NCBI RefSeq assembly: GCF_013343115.1
Contig: NZ_CP054570.1
Coordinates: 1,612,001 to 1,676,000 of the forward strand
From: Streptococcus sanguinis
Lineage (GTDB): Bacteria > Bacillota > Bacilli > Lactobacillales > Streptococcaceae
Length of the DNA stretch: 64,000 nucleotides
Reading direction: 5' to 3'
Shown piece after piece: positions 1-8,242 of this stretch. The translations under genes were made by a program, and so were the position numbers. Each line of letters starts with the position of its first letter. Position 1 is the stretch's first letter. A model generated the notes under the pieces. That model was not told where the DNA came from. It saw only the letters and a program-made list of their open reading frames with translations, and ran no database searches.

Positions 1-132
1 GGTCAGACAAGCCCTCAGCCGCGGAGAAATCCCCAAAGGGTTGATATTGGCACTGAAATCCAGACAGTCTTCTAGAGAAAAACCAAATTCCTCAGCCAAA
101 GCTGCCGCATTTCCACCGTGCTCTACTTTCAT
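1..132 (-). CDS. cobD: CobD-type threonine-phosphate decarboxylase, N-terminal part only
   Basis: Only the first 44 residues are in the window; the gene runs off the left edge. The reading frame starts at an ATG (base 132) with a GGAAGGAA ribosome site upstream. Residues 5-8 are HGGN and residues 24-34 read LDFSANINPLG, the N-terminal signature of the PLP enzyme that decarboxylates L-threonine-O-3-phosphate to (R)-1-amino-2-propanol phosphate, the cobalamin aminopropanol linker. This step is missing from the large cobalamin operon at 17121-41789, so the gene would complete it. A related class II aminotransferase such as HisC cannot be fully excluded from so short a piece, but the HGGN plus DFSANINPLG pairing favours CobD. 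Confidence 0.8.
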   Translation of the reverse strand, partial: MKVEHGGNAAALAEEFGFSLEDCLDFSANINPLGISPRLRACLT

Positions 133-169
133 AAATAGACATTCCTTCCTCGTTTCCTTGTTAGAATCT

Positions 170-178
170 AGTATACCA
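170..178 (-). promoter_or_regulatory. Possible extended -10 promoter for cobD
   Basis: On the minus strand a TGG-TATACT extended -10 element lies about 38 bases upstream of the cobD ATG. No convincing -35 element is seen. The gene could also be reached by readthrough from eutP, as no terminator hairpin is visible between them. Confidence 0.3.
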
Positions 179-196
179 TATTCGGCTTTTTCGTCC

Positions 197-640
197 TTAG
201 TCTGCCTCCAGATAAGCCTGGAGACGGTCAATTCCTTCGTTTTCCGTCGCTGATATTTCAAAAATTTCCTTAGCTCCAGCCGCTTTCAGCTGTCGCCGTG
301 CTTTTTCAATCTGCTCTTCCTTATCAGCCATATCAATCTTGGTGACAATGCCAATCACTTCTTTATTGAAGAGAGAAGAAAATCCTTGAGGAAAGGTCTG
401 CATCTGATTGGAAGCCGCCACCAAGAGACCAATCACATCAGCCTCCGTTGCTGTCACGTTCAGAGCATTATAATACTTACGATGCTGGAGAAATTCTCCA
501 GGCGTGTCAATGATGGCATCATAGAACTCAATAGCCTGAGTCTTAAAGTAGCTTAGCTCCAAGCCTTTCAGTCGCTGGGTCAGAGTAGTCTTACCCACTC
601 CGACTGGACCGACAAACATGATTTTTTTCATATTTTGCAT
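197..640 (-). CDS. eutP: EutP/PduV family small GTPase
   Basis: A 147-residue protein of the EutP/PduV family, P-loop proteins encoded in ethanolamine and propanediol utilisation loci. PduV has been linked to microcompartment positioning; the exact role of EutP is unsettled. Visible motifs are the Walker A GPVGVGKT (11-18), DTPG (45-48, G3) and TKID (100-103, G4). The length fits the family (about 150). The ATG at 640 is preceded by AGAGAGGA at good spacing; an internal ATG three codons later is less well placed. It lies upstream of cobD in the same direction. Together they suggest that an ethanolamine/propanediol gene cluster continues beyond the left edge. EutP and PduV cannot be told apart without the neighbours. 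Confidence 0.85.
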   Translation of the reverse strand: MQNMKKIMFVGPVGVGKTTLTQRLKGLELSYFKTQAIEFYDAIIDTPGEFLQHRKYYNALNVTATEADVIGLLVAASNQMQTFPQGFSSLFNKEVIGIVTKIDMADKEEQIEKARRQLKAAGAKEIFEISATENEGIDRLQAYLEAD

Positions 641-670
641 CCATTCCTCTCTATGACAGGAGACTGCCTG

Positions 671-1987
671 CTATCTGCTTAGCTGGGCTTCCTTACTATC
701 TAGTTTGATAGTTTCCCTGCCGTTGAGCAGTACACCTTTATTTTCATCGCGGCCTTGCAGGTAGTAAAGGGCATCTTCCTGACCGTAAGTTTCAATTGCC
801 TTAGTTTGCAAAAGACCGATTCCCTTGCTAGGATCTCTCAAAAGATTGAAGATAATACCCATTTGCAGTTTAGGGAAGTCCTTGAGCATAGCATAGTCGC
901 CATTACTGTCACCGGCAATCAGGATTGGTTCTTGATTGTCATGATTGACAGCAATCAGCTTCTTGATGGTCTCTGTCTTGCCCTCACCTTGAGTCTGAGC
1001 ATAGTTGGTATCATATTCTGGCTGAATTACTCCCTTGTCATCCTTTTTCAGGCGCATAGCAGTAACATTTTCTTTAGGAATATTGTAGCCATACTTAGAA
1101 TTGCTAGCATAAGGGATAATCACATCGATATAAGACGCTGAGCAGATATAGACATCAATGCCGTTAGCCATCAGAGTCTTATAGAGATTTTGCATTTCCT
1201 TGACTGAGCGAACACCACGCTTGAAGGTCACAGTGATTTGGCCTGACTCACCTTTCAAGCCTTCTGGACTTTCCCAAGTTTCAGAAGTTAGCTTGTCTTG
1301 AAGAGCCTGGTCAATAGACTTTTCAGATAGGGCTTGAACTTCTTCAGAAGTCATACCTGCATAGAGGTAGGTCACCCATGGATAGCTGATGTCAGAGCTG
1401 AAGGTGTCACCAATCGCTTCGTAAAGATAGCGGAGTTTAGCAGCAAAGTCTTGGTATTCATCGGTCTTTTTGACTTCTTCCAGAGACTTGTCTCCTTGCA
1501 TTCCCTTATAGCTATTGTAAATAGCCGTGTAGTCAGAAAGCAAGTCAGCTGCAATCTTGTCAATGTTCACTGGTTCACCATCTTTGTTATGGAAATCCTC
1601 AACGAAATCGTCGCTTGGTATATTGGTCCGCACTGCTTGGTCAAATTCTTCCGGCGTCATCTTAAAGGCCAGATTTTCAATTTGATAGGTAAAGGTTGCT
1701 TCGCCAATGTCGTTAATGACTGTCGTATTGTCCCAGTCAAAGACGGCATAAGGCTTTTTATTTTTATCGTAGCTAGAGCTGGTGTTCCCATTTTCCTTGA
1801 TGAGCTTGTTCAGACGGGCATAAAGCTTGTCTTCCCAGACGCCCTTATCCAAAGTCTTAGCCTTGTCCTTATCTGTTGTCTCCGTCTTAGCCGAGGATGA
1901 CTCCGTCGTCGTCTTATTATTCCCCGCTTGACAAGCTCCCAGAAGCAAAGCCAAACTACAAAGCAGCACAATTCCTTTTGTCCGCAT
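671..1987 (-). CDS. HAD-superfamily phosphatase lipoprotein
   Basis: A 438-residue predicted extracellular lipoprotein. The signal peptide ends in LLGAC with the lipidated Cys at residue 19, followed by a Ser/Thr/Lys-rich linker. The body is a haloacid-dehalogenase phosphatase: motif I is FDWDNT (83-88), a CSAS motif II stretch sits mid-protein, and AGDSNGDY near the C-terminus is motif IV. It probably removes phosphate from a small molecule at the cell surface; the substrate is unknown. I chose the ATG at 1987 because GGAGGATT precedes it and it gives a clean lipoprotein signal. An in-frame ATG at 2095 would add 36 residues, has no ribosome site, and would bury the signal peptide. A strong promoter lies at 2114-2142. 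Confidence 0.8.
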   Translation of the reverse strand: MRTKGIVLLCSLALLLGACQAGNNKTTTESSSAKTETTDKDKAKTLDKGVWEDKLYARLNKLIKENGNTSSSYDKNKKPYAVFDWDNTTVINDIGEATFTYQIENLAFKMTPEEFDQAVRTNIPSDDFVEDFHNKDGEPVNIDKIAADLLSDYTAIYNSYKGMQGDKSLEEVKKTDEYQDFAAKLRYLYEAIGDTFSSDISYPWVTYLYAGMTSEEVQALSEKSIDQALQDKLTSETWESPEGLKGESGQITVTFKRGVRSVKEMQNLYKTLMANGIDVYICSASYIDVIIPYASNSKYGYNIPKENVTAMRLKKDDKGVIQPEYDTNYAQTQGEGKTETIKKLIAVNHDNQEPILIAGDSNGDYAMLKDFPKLQMGIIFNLLRDPSKGIGLLQTKAIETYGQEDALYYLQGRDENKGVLLNGRETIKLDSKEAQLSR

Positions 1988-2113
1988 AGAAACAATCCTC
2001 CATAAAAAATAATAGTGCGCAAAAAAATGGCATAGAAAACCCCTTTGATTCTGAAACACTCGCTTCATTGCGATCAAATCAGGCTTCCTTGCCATTTTCT
2101 ATACTGTTATTAT

Positions 2114-2142
2114 ATTATAAACTATCTGGCAGACTTTGTCAA
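2114..2142 (-). promoter_or_regulatory. Sigma-70 promoter of the HAD lipoprotein gene
   Basis: The minus strand carries TTGACA (2137-2142) and TATAAT (2114-2119) with a 17-base spacer, both perfect consensus. The predicted transcript starts near 2107, leaving about 120 bases of leader before the chosen ATG. Just upstream of the -35 is TGAAAGCGCTTCA, an imperfect catabolite-responsive-like palindrome. Confidence 0.82.
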
Positions 2143-2161
2143 TGAAGCGCTTTCAGATTTG

Positions 2162-2201
2162 TAAAAAAATAAAGGCAGAGAAAAATTATTTCTCTACCTT
2201 A
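2162..2201 (-). terminator. Intrinsic terminator after the membrane protein gene
   Basis: On the minus strand AAGGTAGAGAAA and TTTCTCTGCCTT form a 12-base-pair stem with one mismatch and a short loop, followed by TATTTTTTT. It ends the gene at 2293-2934. The stretch 2202-2292 holds nothing else I recognise. Confidence 0.75.
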
Positions 2202-2292
2202 CTGATTAAAATGCATATACTCTAATCTTCTCAATCAATGTGTTAGAGGAAACCTAACGTATTCAAGACTAGACAGACAATCCCCTTCAATT

Positions 2293-2934
2293 CTACCATT
2301 TTTCAGGCACTTGATTTCTCCAGCCTGTGAAAACTTGTGCATAGCCCAATAGATACAAGGGCGTCAATGCGATGCTCAAGCCTACCAAGGCAATAATCAT
2401 ATAAAGTCCTGACAGCATAAACAAGCGAGTGATGACTGCTACTCCTGCTGACAAGCAGCACAGGACGATGGCATGAATCTGCAAAATATTGATCTTTTGT
2501 TTCTGTTCAAAATATCTCAATTTTGAAACGATCACCATCTGATAGAGCAAATTAATCAACTGATAAGACAAGCTGAGTATGATAAAAATCATAAAAAATG
2601 CTAAGTGGTTCTCACCAAAAAAGATGGAGCCCCAAAAAAGCAATTCAAAATGCAGAAATAGGTAAGAGCTGGTCGGAATGAGCTGCAAGGCTTTAATATC
2701 AAAAAACTTTTGGAAGAGTAAAAAGGCCAGAAACAAAATAAGCGTGTGAACAATAGTAAAATTCATGACTATCATGCTCAGGTGATGCATCTCCCCGCGT
2801 AAGAAAATAGAAACGATAAATACCAGTGAGATAAAAAATAACTCAACTAAACCAGCCTTATAAAAATCTAAGTTTTTGATTGGATTACAATCCGTAACAA
2901 GAACATTCAAAAATTCATAATATCTCTTTTTCAT
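2293..2934 (-). CDS. Hypothetical integral membrane protein
   Basis: A 213-residue protein that I do not recognise. A short charged N-terminus (MKKRYYEF) is followed by about five or six hydrophobic segments. The first spans roughly residues 30-48, and the last two lie in the final third, ending near the sequence LYLLGYAQVF. No catalytic motif is visible. The start at 2934 is chosen because GGGAG lies eight bases upstream; an in-frame ATG at 2949 overlaps that ribosome site. The gene has its own extended -10 promoter and terminator, so it is probably monocistronic. A membrane location is clear; any function would be a guess. Confidence 0.7.
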   Translation of the reverse strand: MKKRYYEFLNVLVTDCNPIKNLDFYKAGLVELFFISLVFIVSIFLRGEMHHLSMIVMNFTIVHTLILFLAFLLFQKFFDIKALQLIPTSSYLFLHFELLFWGSIFFGENHLAFFMIFIILSLSYQLINLLYQMVIVSKLRYFEQKQKINILQIHAIVLCCLSAGVAVITRLFMLSGLYMIIALVGLSIALTPLYLLGYAQVFTGWRNQVPEKW

Positions 2935-3012
2935 TTTGTAAACTCCCATTGTTTAACTTTATAAAATTTCCCCTAAACTTTGCGAAATTTTCTATAAAAA
3001 ATTCCACATTTC

Positions 3013-3021
3013 ATTATATCA
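3013..3021 (-). promoter_or_regulatory. Extended -10 promoter of the membrane protein gene
   Basis: TGA-TATAAT on the minus strand, about 80 bases upstream of the ATG at 2934, with no good -35. Upstream (3053-3075) CTATAG occurs twice around an AT-rich core and could be an operator, but this is only a suggestion. Confidence 0.45.
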
Positions 3022-3118
3022 TACAGTATATAGGCTAAGGAAGTCTTATAAAACTATAGGTATAGTTCTATAGGATAATTCCCTTTCTCAATCATTCGCC
3101 AAGTTGGCATTTTTCCGC

Positions 3119-3124
3119 TATAAT
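3119..3124 (+). promoter_or_regulatory. -10 element abutting the queG start
   Basis: TATAAT ends seven bases before the queG ATG, so transcription would start at or within a base or two of the start codon. This would give an essentially leaderless mRNA. No clear -35 element is visible. Confidence 0.4.
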
Positions 3125-3131
3125 AATAAGG

Positions 3132-4274
3132 ATGAACATCAAAGAAGAAATTATTAACTTAGCAAAAGAAATTGGGATTTCTAAGATTGGCTTTACGACA
3201 GCGGATGATTTCGACTATCTGGAGAAGTCGCTGCGCTTGGCTGTAGAAGAAGGGCGAAATTCAGGATTTGAACATAAAAACATCGAAGAACGGATCAAGC
3301 CCAAGCTGAGCCTGGCTTCGGCCAAGACCATCATCTCCATCGCAGTCGCCTACCCCCACAAACTCAAGCAGCAACCTCAGAAAACGGCCTACAAGCGTGG
3401 GAAATTTACCCCTAACAGCTGGGGGCTGGACTACCACTATGTCCTGCAGGACAAGCTGGACCGGCTTGCCAAGGGAATCGAAGAGCTGACCGCTGATTTT
3501 GAATACAAGGGCATGGTGGACACGGGCGCCTTGGTCGATACCGCCGTAGCCCAAAGAGCAGGAATCGGATTTATCGGCAAGAACGGCTTGGTCATCTCCA
3601 AGGAATTTGGTTCTTATATGTTTTTAGGAGAGCTCATTACCAATCTGGACATCGAGCCTGATCAGCCTGTCGACTACGGCTGCGGAGACTGCAACCGCTG
3701 CGTGACAGCCTGCCCTACTTCCTGCCTGATTGGTGACGGCAGCATGAATGCCAAGCGCTGTCTGTCCTTTCAGACTCAGGACAAGGGCGTCATGGATCTG
3801 GAATTTCGTAAGAAGATTAAGACGGTCATCTATGGCTGTGATATCTGCCAAATCTGCTGCCCTTACAATAAAGGTTTGGATAATCCTCTGGCGACAGAAA
3901 TTGACCCCGACCTTTCTCATCCCGAGCTCCTGCCTTTCTTGGAGCTTTCCAACGGTCAGTTTAAGGAGAAATTCGGCCATGTAGCCGGCAGCTGGCGGGG
4001 AAAAAACATCCTGCAGCGCAATGCCATTATGGCTCTGGCAAATGCCAATGATCGCTCTGCCATTCCCAAACTGCTGGAAATTATCGACAAGGGGCAAAAT
4101 CCGATTCATGTCGCTACAGCTATCTGGGCTCTGTGTCAGCTGGTGCGTGAGGTCCATCCAGAGATGATAGAACTGGTCATGAACGTCAAAAATCCGACCC
4201 CTCAAATCCAAGAAGAGCAAGGCCGTTTCCTAGAGAAATTTGGCCTAAAAGAAAAACTTATGATAGAAAACTAA
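3132..4274 (+). CDS. queG: Epoxyqueuosine reductase
   Basis: A 380-residue cytosolic enzyme that reduces epoxyqueuosine to queuosine in the anticodon of GUN-type tRNAs. It is a cobalamin-dependent iron-sulfur protein. The N-terminal half is the DUF1730/cobalamin-binding part. Two 4Fe-4S motifs follow: C184-x2-C187-x2-C190-x3-C194, and the CDICQICCP stretch (236-244) with C210. The C-terminus (about 280-375) is alpha-helical and HEAT-like. Length matches the family. It points opposite to the surrounding genes and stands alone. Its need for cobalamin is a metabolic link to the large cobalamin operon to the right. There is no good ribosome site, and the -10 box almost touches the ATG. Confidence 0.95.
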   Translation: MNIKEEIINLAKEIGISKIGFTTADDFDYLEKSLRLAVEEGRNSGFEHKNIEERIKPKLSLASAKTIISIAVAYPHKLKQQPQKTAYKRGKFTPNSWGLDYHYVLQDKLDRLAKGIEELTADFEYKGMVDTGALVDTAVAQRAGIGFIGKNGLVISKEFGSYMFLGELITNLDIEPDQPVDYGCGDCNRCVTACPTSCLIGDGSMNAKRCLSFQTQDKGVMDLEFRKKIKTVIYGCDICQICCPYNKGLDNPLATEIDPDLSHPELLPFLELSNGQFKEKFGHVAGSWRGKNILQRNAIMALANANDRSAIPKLLEIIDKGQNPIHVATAIWALCQLVREVHPEMIELVMNVKNPTPQIQEEQGRFLEKFGLKEKLMIEN

Positions 4275-4310
4275 ACCGCCGAGATTCTTCAATCTCAGCG
4301 GTTTCTTTAT
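4273..4310. terminator. Bidirectional terminator between queG and the flavin reductase gene
   Basis: AACCGCCGAGATT and AATCTCAGCGGTT form a 13-pair stem with one mismatch and a CTTC loop. T-rich tracts lie on both sides. It sits between two convergent stop codons and can serve both. Confidence 0.8.
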
Positions 4311-4882
4311 TTTTCTTCTTGTTTGCGGATTTCTTTGATAATGGAGCCCATCTTGACAGACTCGTCGCTGAAATAGCGGTAAAGCCGACCATCACCGTCT
4401 CCCATGTAGCTGATAGGGGAAAAGCGGTCGCTGCGGAAAGCGTCATTCTCATCAATCAAATTCTCATCAACCACGCGCCGGGTGACACGGGCGACGACAT
4501 TGGTCAAGGCACCGCATTCGACCATATCCAGCACCTGACACTCAATGGATACAGGGCATTGGTCTACCAGCGGAGCATCCACAGTCTCGCCGATTGTGTA
4601 GCTGAGACCGGTCAGGGCAAACTTGTCCTTGCGGCTGTTGAAGCCAGCAATTTCAGACTCTTTGGTCAAATCCTTCTCAGGGACATTGACAGTGAATTGC
4701 TGGTGCTTGGTAATCTCTGTAATGGCATTTCCCTTGGTACGCATGGCAATAACCAGCATACTGCCCAAGGAATAAACCGAGCTTGAAGTCGAAATATTAT
4801 AGCCGTGCACATCGTCCTTATAGCCTAAAAAGAAGACTGGAAAGCCGAAGTAAAGTTTTCTCGTTTCAAAAGTACGTTTCAT
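4307..4882 (-). CDS. Flavin reductase-like (FMN-binding split barrel) protein
   Basis: A 191-residue protein of the flavin reductase-like split-barrel family, which binds FMN and either reduces free flavin with NAD(P)H or acts as a small flavoprotein. The sequence begins KLYFGFPVFFLGY. It has the family's STSSSVYSLGSMLVIAM stretch near the isoalloxazine site and the typical FTVNVP segment. AAGGAAC precedes the ATG. It follows nikE by 52 bases with no terminator between them, so it is probably the last gene of the importer train. Pairing with the old-yellow-enzyme gene at the other end is suggestive, but the electron acceptor is unknown. Confidence 0.8.
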   Translation of the reverse strand: MKRTFETRKLYFGFPVFFLGYKDDVHGYNISTSSSVYSLGSMLVIAMRTKGNAITEITKHQQFTVNVPEKDLTKESEIAGFNSRKDKFALTGLSYTIGETVDAPLVDQCPVSIECQVLDMVECGALTNVVARVTRRVVDENLIDENDAFRSDRFSPISYMGDGDGRLYRYFSDESVKMGSIIKEIRKQEEK

Positions 4883-4934
4883 ATATGTTCCTTTATGTTA
4901 AATTTTAAAATAGTTTAGCTGGCTGGAGCATGCG

Positions 4935-5645
4935 TCAGCTGAAATGTCCCATGTCGCCTATCAACTTTTTTGTCACGGGGTGACGAGCCTGGATAGGAAG
5001 CTCAAAGTCCTTTATCTCATCAACGATTTCCCCGTCTGCCATGACTAAAATCCGATGGCAGAGAGCGTAGCTCAGCTTGAAATCATGCGAGATGAAAAGA
5101 TAGGTCAGCTGGTATTTCTCCCACAAATCATATAGGAGGCGTAACAACCTTCCCTGAACAATGGGATCCAGACCGCTCAGAGCCTCATCAAAGATGAGAA
5201 CATCTGGCTTTAAGAGTAAGCCGCGGGCGATACAAATCCGTTGAAGTTGGCCGCCACTGAGCTGGCGCGCTAGCTGATTCAGATAGCTTTTATCCAGACC
5301 GACGTCTTCTAGAATGGCTTCTACCTCTTCTCTAGCCACATTTTTTGGCAGGGCCTCTGTCAAGACCTGCTCGACTGTAAAATGCGGATTGACCGAATGG
5401 AGTGAGTCCTGAAAAACCAGCAAAATTCTCACGCCAGAATTTTTGACTGAGTAGGGCTGGCCATCCAGTAAGACCTGGCCTTGACTGGGCTTTTCTAGAC
5501 CAATCAGCAATTTAGCCAGTGTACTCTTACCACTGCCGCTCTCGCCCATCAGACCGATCATTTCACCTTTCTGGACGGAGAAGTTACAGTCTTTGACAAC
5601 CATTTTGCCATCGAATTTTTTAAAAACATGTCTACATTCCAGCAT
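4935..5645 (-). CDS. nikE: Nickel/peptide ABC importer ATPase, NikE-type
   Basis: A 236-residue ATPase of the oligopeptide/nickel importer family. It has Walker A GESGSGKST (about 34-42), signature LSGGQLQR, Walker B LIFDEALSGLD and the H-loop ISHD. It would energise uptake together with NikD, NikB, NikC and NikA. Its ATG overlaps the 3' end of nikD by 14 bases, typical of coupled subunits. Walker B carries DEALSG where DEPTSA is usual, which is common in the second ATPase of such pairs. The substrate assignment rests on the NikA protein in the same operon. Confidence 0.85.
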   Translation of the reverse strand: MLECRHVFKKFDGKMVVKDCNFSVQKGEMIGLMGESGSGKSTLAKLLIGLEKPSQGQVLLDGQPYSVKNSGVRILLVFQDSLHSVNPHFTVEQVLTEALPKNVAREEVEAILEDVGLDKSYLNQLARQLSGGQLQRICIARGLLLKPDVLIFDEALSGLDPIVQGRLLRLLYDLWEKYQLTYLFISHDFKLSYALCHRILVMADGEIVDEIKDFELPIQARHPVTKKLIGDMGHFS

Positions 5646-6423
5646 CTTGTCTCACCAACCGTTCGTATGGATTTCCTAAGATAAGGTCTTGGCTATAGGT
5701 CTGCGAAGGACTTTCGAGGAGCTTAGCAACCTGCCCTTCCTCCATGATAGCCCCCTGATACATGACAAGCATCTTGCCTCCCAGCTCCCGCGCCAAATGA
5801 TAATCATGAGTCACTGTGATGAGGGTCTTTCCTTTAGCCAACTGCTCCTTTAAGATGAGGATAATCTGCTCGCGATTGTGGATGTCCAGCGCCGAAGTAG
5901 GCTCATCCAAAATGATGGTCTCTGGCTCTAGGCAAAGCAAGATAGCCAGCATGACCCTCTGCAACATACCGCCGCTGAGCTCAAAAGGATATTTCTTCAA
6001 AAGTTCTTCCGGCTCTCCCAGTCTGACTTCTTTCATAGAGGCTAGGGCCTTAGCCAGACAAGCTCTCTTTGAAATCTTGCTATGACTGCGCAGGGTTTCC
6101 CAAAAATGGCTTTGAATGGTCTGAAAGGGATTGAACATAGCCATCGGATTTTGAGACATATAGGCCACTCGTCTCCCCCGCAGCTGCTGCCAATTCTTGA
6201 GAGACTCGCGCTCCAGAGACAGAGAGCCATAGTGAACTTCTCCTTGCATGCTCAAGGATGAAGGCAGCTGGCCAATCAATATCTTGGTTAAGAGGGTTTT
6301 ACCAGAACCACTCTCCCCAATGATGACCAGTGATTGACCCGCCTCCACTTCAAAGTTGATGTCCTGCAGAATGGTCTTTCCCTCAATCTGGGCTGTCAGT
6401 TGCTTTACAACTATTTTTTCCAT
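5632..6423 (-). CDS. nikD: Nickel/peptide ABC importer ATPase, NikD-type
   Basis: A 263-residue ABC ATPase, the partner of NikE. It shows Walker A GESGSGKTL (37-45), Q-loop MSQNPMAMFNP, signature LSGGMLQRVMLA, Walker B IILDEPTSALD and H-loop VTHD. It lacks the long C-terminal Cys-rich oligopeptide-transporter tail of OppD, as expected for NikD. It overlaps nikC by 13 bases and nikE by 14, so the four inner-membrane components are translationally coupled. Nickel is inferred from NikA; a cobalt or metal-chelate substrate is also possible. Confidence 0.85.
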   Translation of the reverse strand: MEKIVVKQLTAQIEGKTILQDINFEVEAGQSLVIIGESGSGKTLLTKILIGQLPSSLSMQGEVHYGSLSLERESLKNWQQLRGRRVAYMSQNPMAMFNPFQTIQSHFWETLRSHSKISKRACLAKALASMKEVRLGEPEELLKKYPFELSGGMLQRVMLAILLCLEPETIILDEPTSALDIHNREQIILILKEQLAKGKTLITVTHDYHLARELGGKMLVMYQGAIMEEGQVAKLLESPSQTYSQDLILGNPYERLVRQDAGM

Positions 6424-7217
6424 ATCTGTTTCCAGCCTTTCTCTTCAAAGCATTCGGCAAATAGATTAAAGGCGACCACAGTCAGAAAGATAGCCAGTCC
6501 GGGCGCCAGCATCATCCAAGTTGCCGTTTGAAAATGGCTTCTAGCATCATGCAGCATCATGCCCCACTCGGTAATGTTGGGCTGGACACCGATTCCCAGA
6601 AAGGAAAAGCCAGAAATCATGAGAATGATATTCCCAATATTCATCAGCACAATAATCAAAATAGGCTTGTATATAAAGGGCAGGATATGAGTTTTGAGGA
6701 TATGAATCTGAGAGAGTCCCATGGTCTGGGCAGAAATGACATAGGCTTCCTCTTTGGCACTCTTGACCAGATTGGCCGTTACCCGAGCATAATAGACCCA
6801 CTCTATGATAACAATGGCTAGAATCATATTGGTCATTCCCTGTCCCAATATCCCAACAGTAGCTAGCGATAGCAGGAAGCTAGGAAAGGCGGAAATAACA
6901 TTTGCAAACCATAGGAAGGTAGCTTCCGCCTTTCCTTGGTACCATCCAATCAGTAAGCCGACTGTAACACCGATGACCACTTCCAGCAGACTGATGGTCA
7001 GGGATAAAAAGAGAGAATAACGAGCCCCGTGCAGCAGACGAGACAAGACATCTCTGCCCAGCTGATCGGTTCCCAGCAGATGAACAGTGTCAGGCGCCAT
7101 TAGTTTGTTTGAGATCTCCACATGCTGGGGATCAAAAGAAGATAGATAGGGAGCAAAGAGAGCGCAGATGAAGAGGGTCAGCAAAATGACACTTGAAAAA
7201 ATAAATCGTTTAGACAT
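6411..7217 (-). CDS. nikC: Nickel/peptide ABC importer permease, NikC-type
   Basis: A 268-residue permease with about six transmembrane helices. The first lies near the N-terminus (residues 8-25), followed by the periplasm-type segment HLLGTDQLGRDVLSRLL that is typical of DppC/NikC proteins. The inner-membrane EAA-like loop is seen as EEAYVISAQTMG and SGFSFLGIGVQPNITEWG near the C-terminus. Length matches E. coli NikC (277). It forms the transmembrane channel with NikB. Overlap of 8 bases with nikB and 13 with nikD indicates one operon. Confidence 0.85.
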   Translation of the reverse strand: MSKRFIFSSVILLTLFICALFAPYLSSFDPQHVEISNKLMAPDTVHLLGTDQLGRDVLSRLLHGARYSLFLSLTISLLEVVIGVTVGLLIGWYQGKAEATFLWFANVISAFPSFLLSLATVGILGQGMTNMILAIVIIEWVYYARVTANLVKSAKEEAYVISAQTMGLSQIHILKTHILPFIYKPILIIVLMNIGNIILMISGFSFLGIGVQPNITEWGMMLHDARSHFQTATWMMLAPGLAIFLTVVAFNLFAECFEEKGWKQIWKK

Positions 7218-8151
7218 TGCTCCTCCTTTTTCTGACTCTAGGGTCTATCCAGAGCGGCAGCTGCTGGGTTAGAACATTATTTCCTAAGAACAATAGGCCA
7301 AATAAAAGCATGCAGCACTGGATAATGGGCAGGTCCACAGACTGCAGCGCATCTACAAAGAGGGAGCCGACACCATTCCAGGAGAAGACTTCTTCGACAA
7401 TTAAGGAACCTGTCAAGAGATAGACCAAGGTCAGGCTCAGGCCTGTCGCAATGGCTGGCAGGGAATTTCTCAAGAGATGATTCTTGACCAGGAAGAACTT
7501 ACTGACTCCGCGCAGGAGGGCATTTTCGACATGGACACTGTTCATCTGCTCCAGCACAGCCTTGCGGATCAAAGCAATATATTGACCAATCAATGACATG
7601 CTTAGGGTCAGACTAGGAAGAATCAAGCTGCTAAAATCCTGCTTGCCCGAAACTGGCAGCCATCTGAGCTGAACAGCAAAAATCACAATCAGCATGTAGC
7701 CTAGCCAAAAGCTGGGCATGGAAACGCTAGAAAAGGATAAAAAGCGAGTGACCTTATCAAAGAGAGAACCCTTGTAGACTGCACTAAAAATTCCCAAAGG
7801 AATGGACGTAAGCAAAATGAGAGCAAAGGATGTCAAGCCCAGAGAAAGGGTCGACTGGAAACGCTCCAGCACCAAGGGCAGGACAGGAACCTTTAATAGA
7901 TAAGACGTTCCAAAATCCCCACGAAGGGCCTTGGTCAGCCAACTTAGATACTGCTGGGGCCAAGGTTGATTGAGGCCCAGATATTCTCTAGCTTTTTCCA
8001 AGGATTGAGGAGTCACTTGAATCTTAGATACCCTTAGATAATTTTCTGCTTGATCAGCCGAGGATAGCTTGGCCAAGAGAAAGGTCAATACTGATATCAT
8101 CAACAGGGCAGCTAAGAAAGAAACTATTTTTTTTAATAAATCTTTTTTCAT
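7210..8151 (-). CDS. nikB: Nickel/peptide ABC importer permease, NikB-type
   Basis: A 313-residue permease of the DppB/NikB type; E. coli NikB has 314 residues. It has six predicted transmembrane helices, the N-terminal one being about residues 7-27. The LGLNQPWPQQYLSWL and GDFGTSYLLKVPV segments are hallmarks of the family. The start at 8151 is chosen because AAGGACT precedes it; an in-frame ATG 13 codons upstream has no ribosome site. It lies 91 bases after nikA in the operon and overlaps nikC. Confidence 0.85.
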   Translation of the reverse strand: MKKDLLKKIVSFLAALLMISVLTFLLAKLSSADQAENYLRVSKIQVTPQSLEKAREYLGLNQPWPQQYLSWLTKALRGDFGTSYLLKVPVLPLVLERFQSTLSLGLTSFALILLTSIPLGIFSAVYKGSLFDKVTRFLSFSSVSMPSFWLGYMLIVIFAVQLRWLPVSGKQDFSSLILPSLTLSMSLIGQYIALIRKAVLEQMNSVHVENALLRGVSKFFLVKNHLLRNSLPAIATGLSLTLVYLLTGSLIVEEVFSWNGVGSLFVDALQSVDLPIIQCCMLLFGLLFLGNNVLTQQLPLWIDPRVRKRRSNV

Positions 8152-8242
8152 AGTCCTTAAAAGAAAAGGGGCGGCTGATAAGCTTTTCAACTCAGCAGCA
8201 CTACTCCCTTTATATTAAAATTTGCAGTTATGAAGTCAGTTT

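Noticed and set aside
755..1141. Long open frames opposite real genes, for example in the HAD gene, hemA, uvrA and pulA
   Set aside because: They are mirror frames of conserved coding sequence without ribosome sites or family motifs.
1988..2095. Extra 36-residue N-terminus of the HAD lipoprotein
   Set aside because: No ribosome site, and the true signal peptide and lipobox begin at the ATG at 1987.
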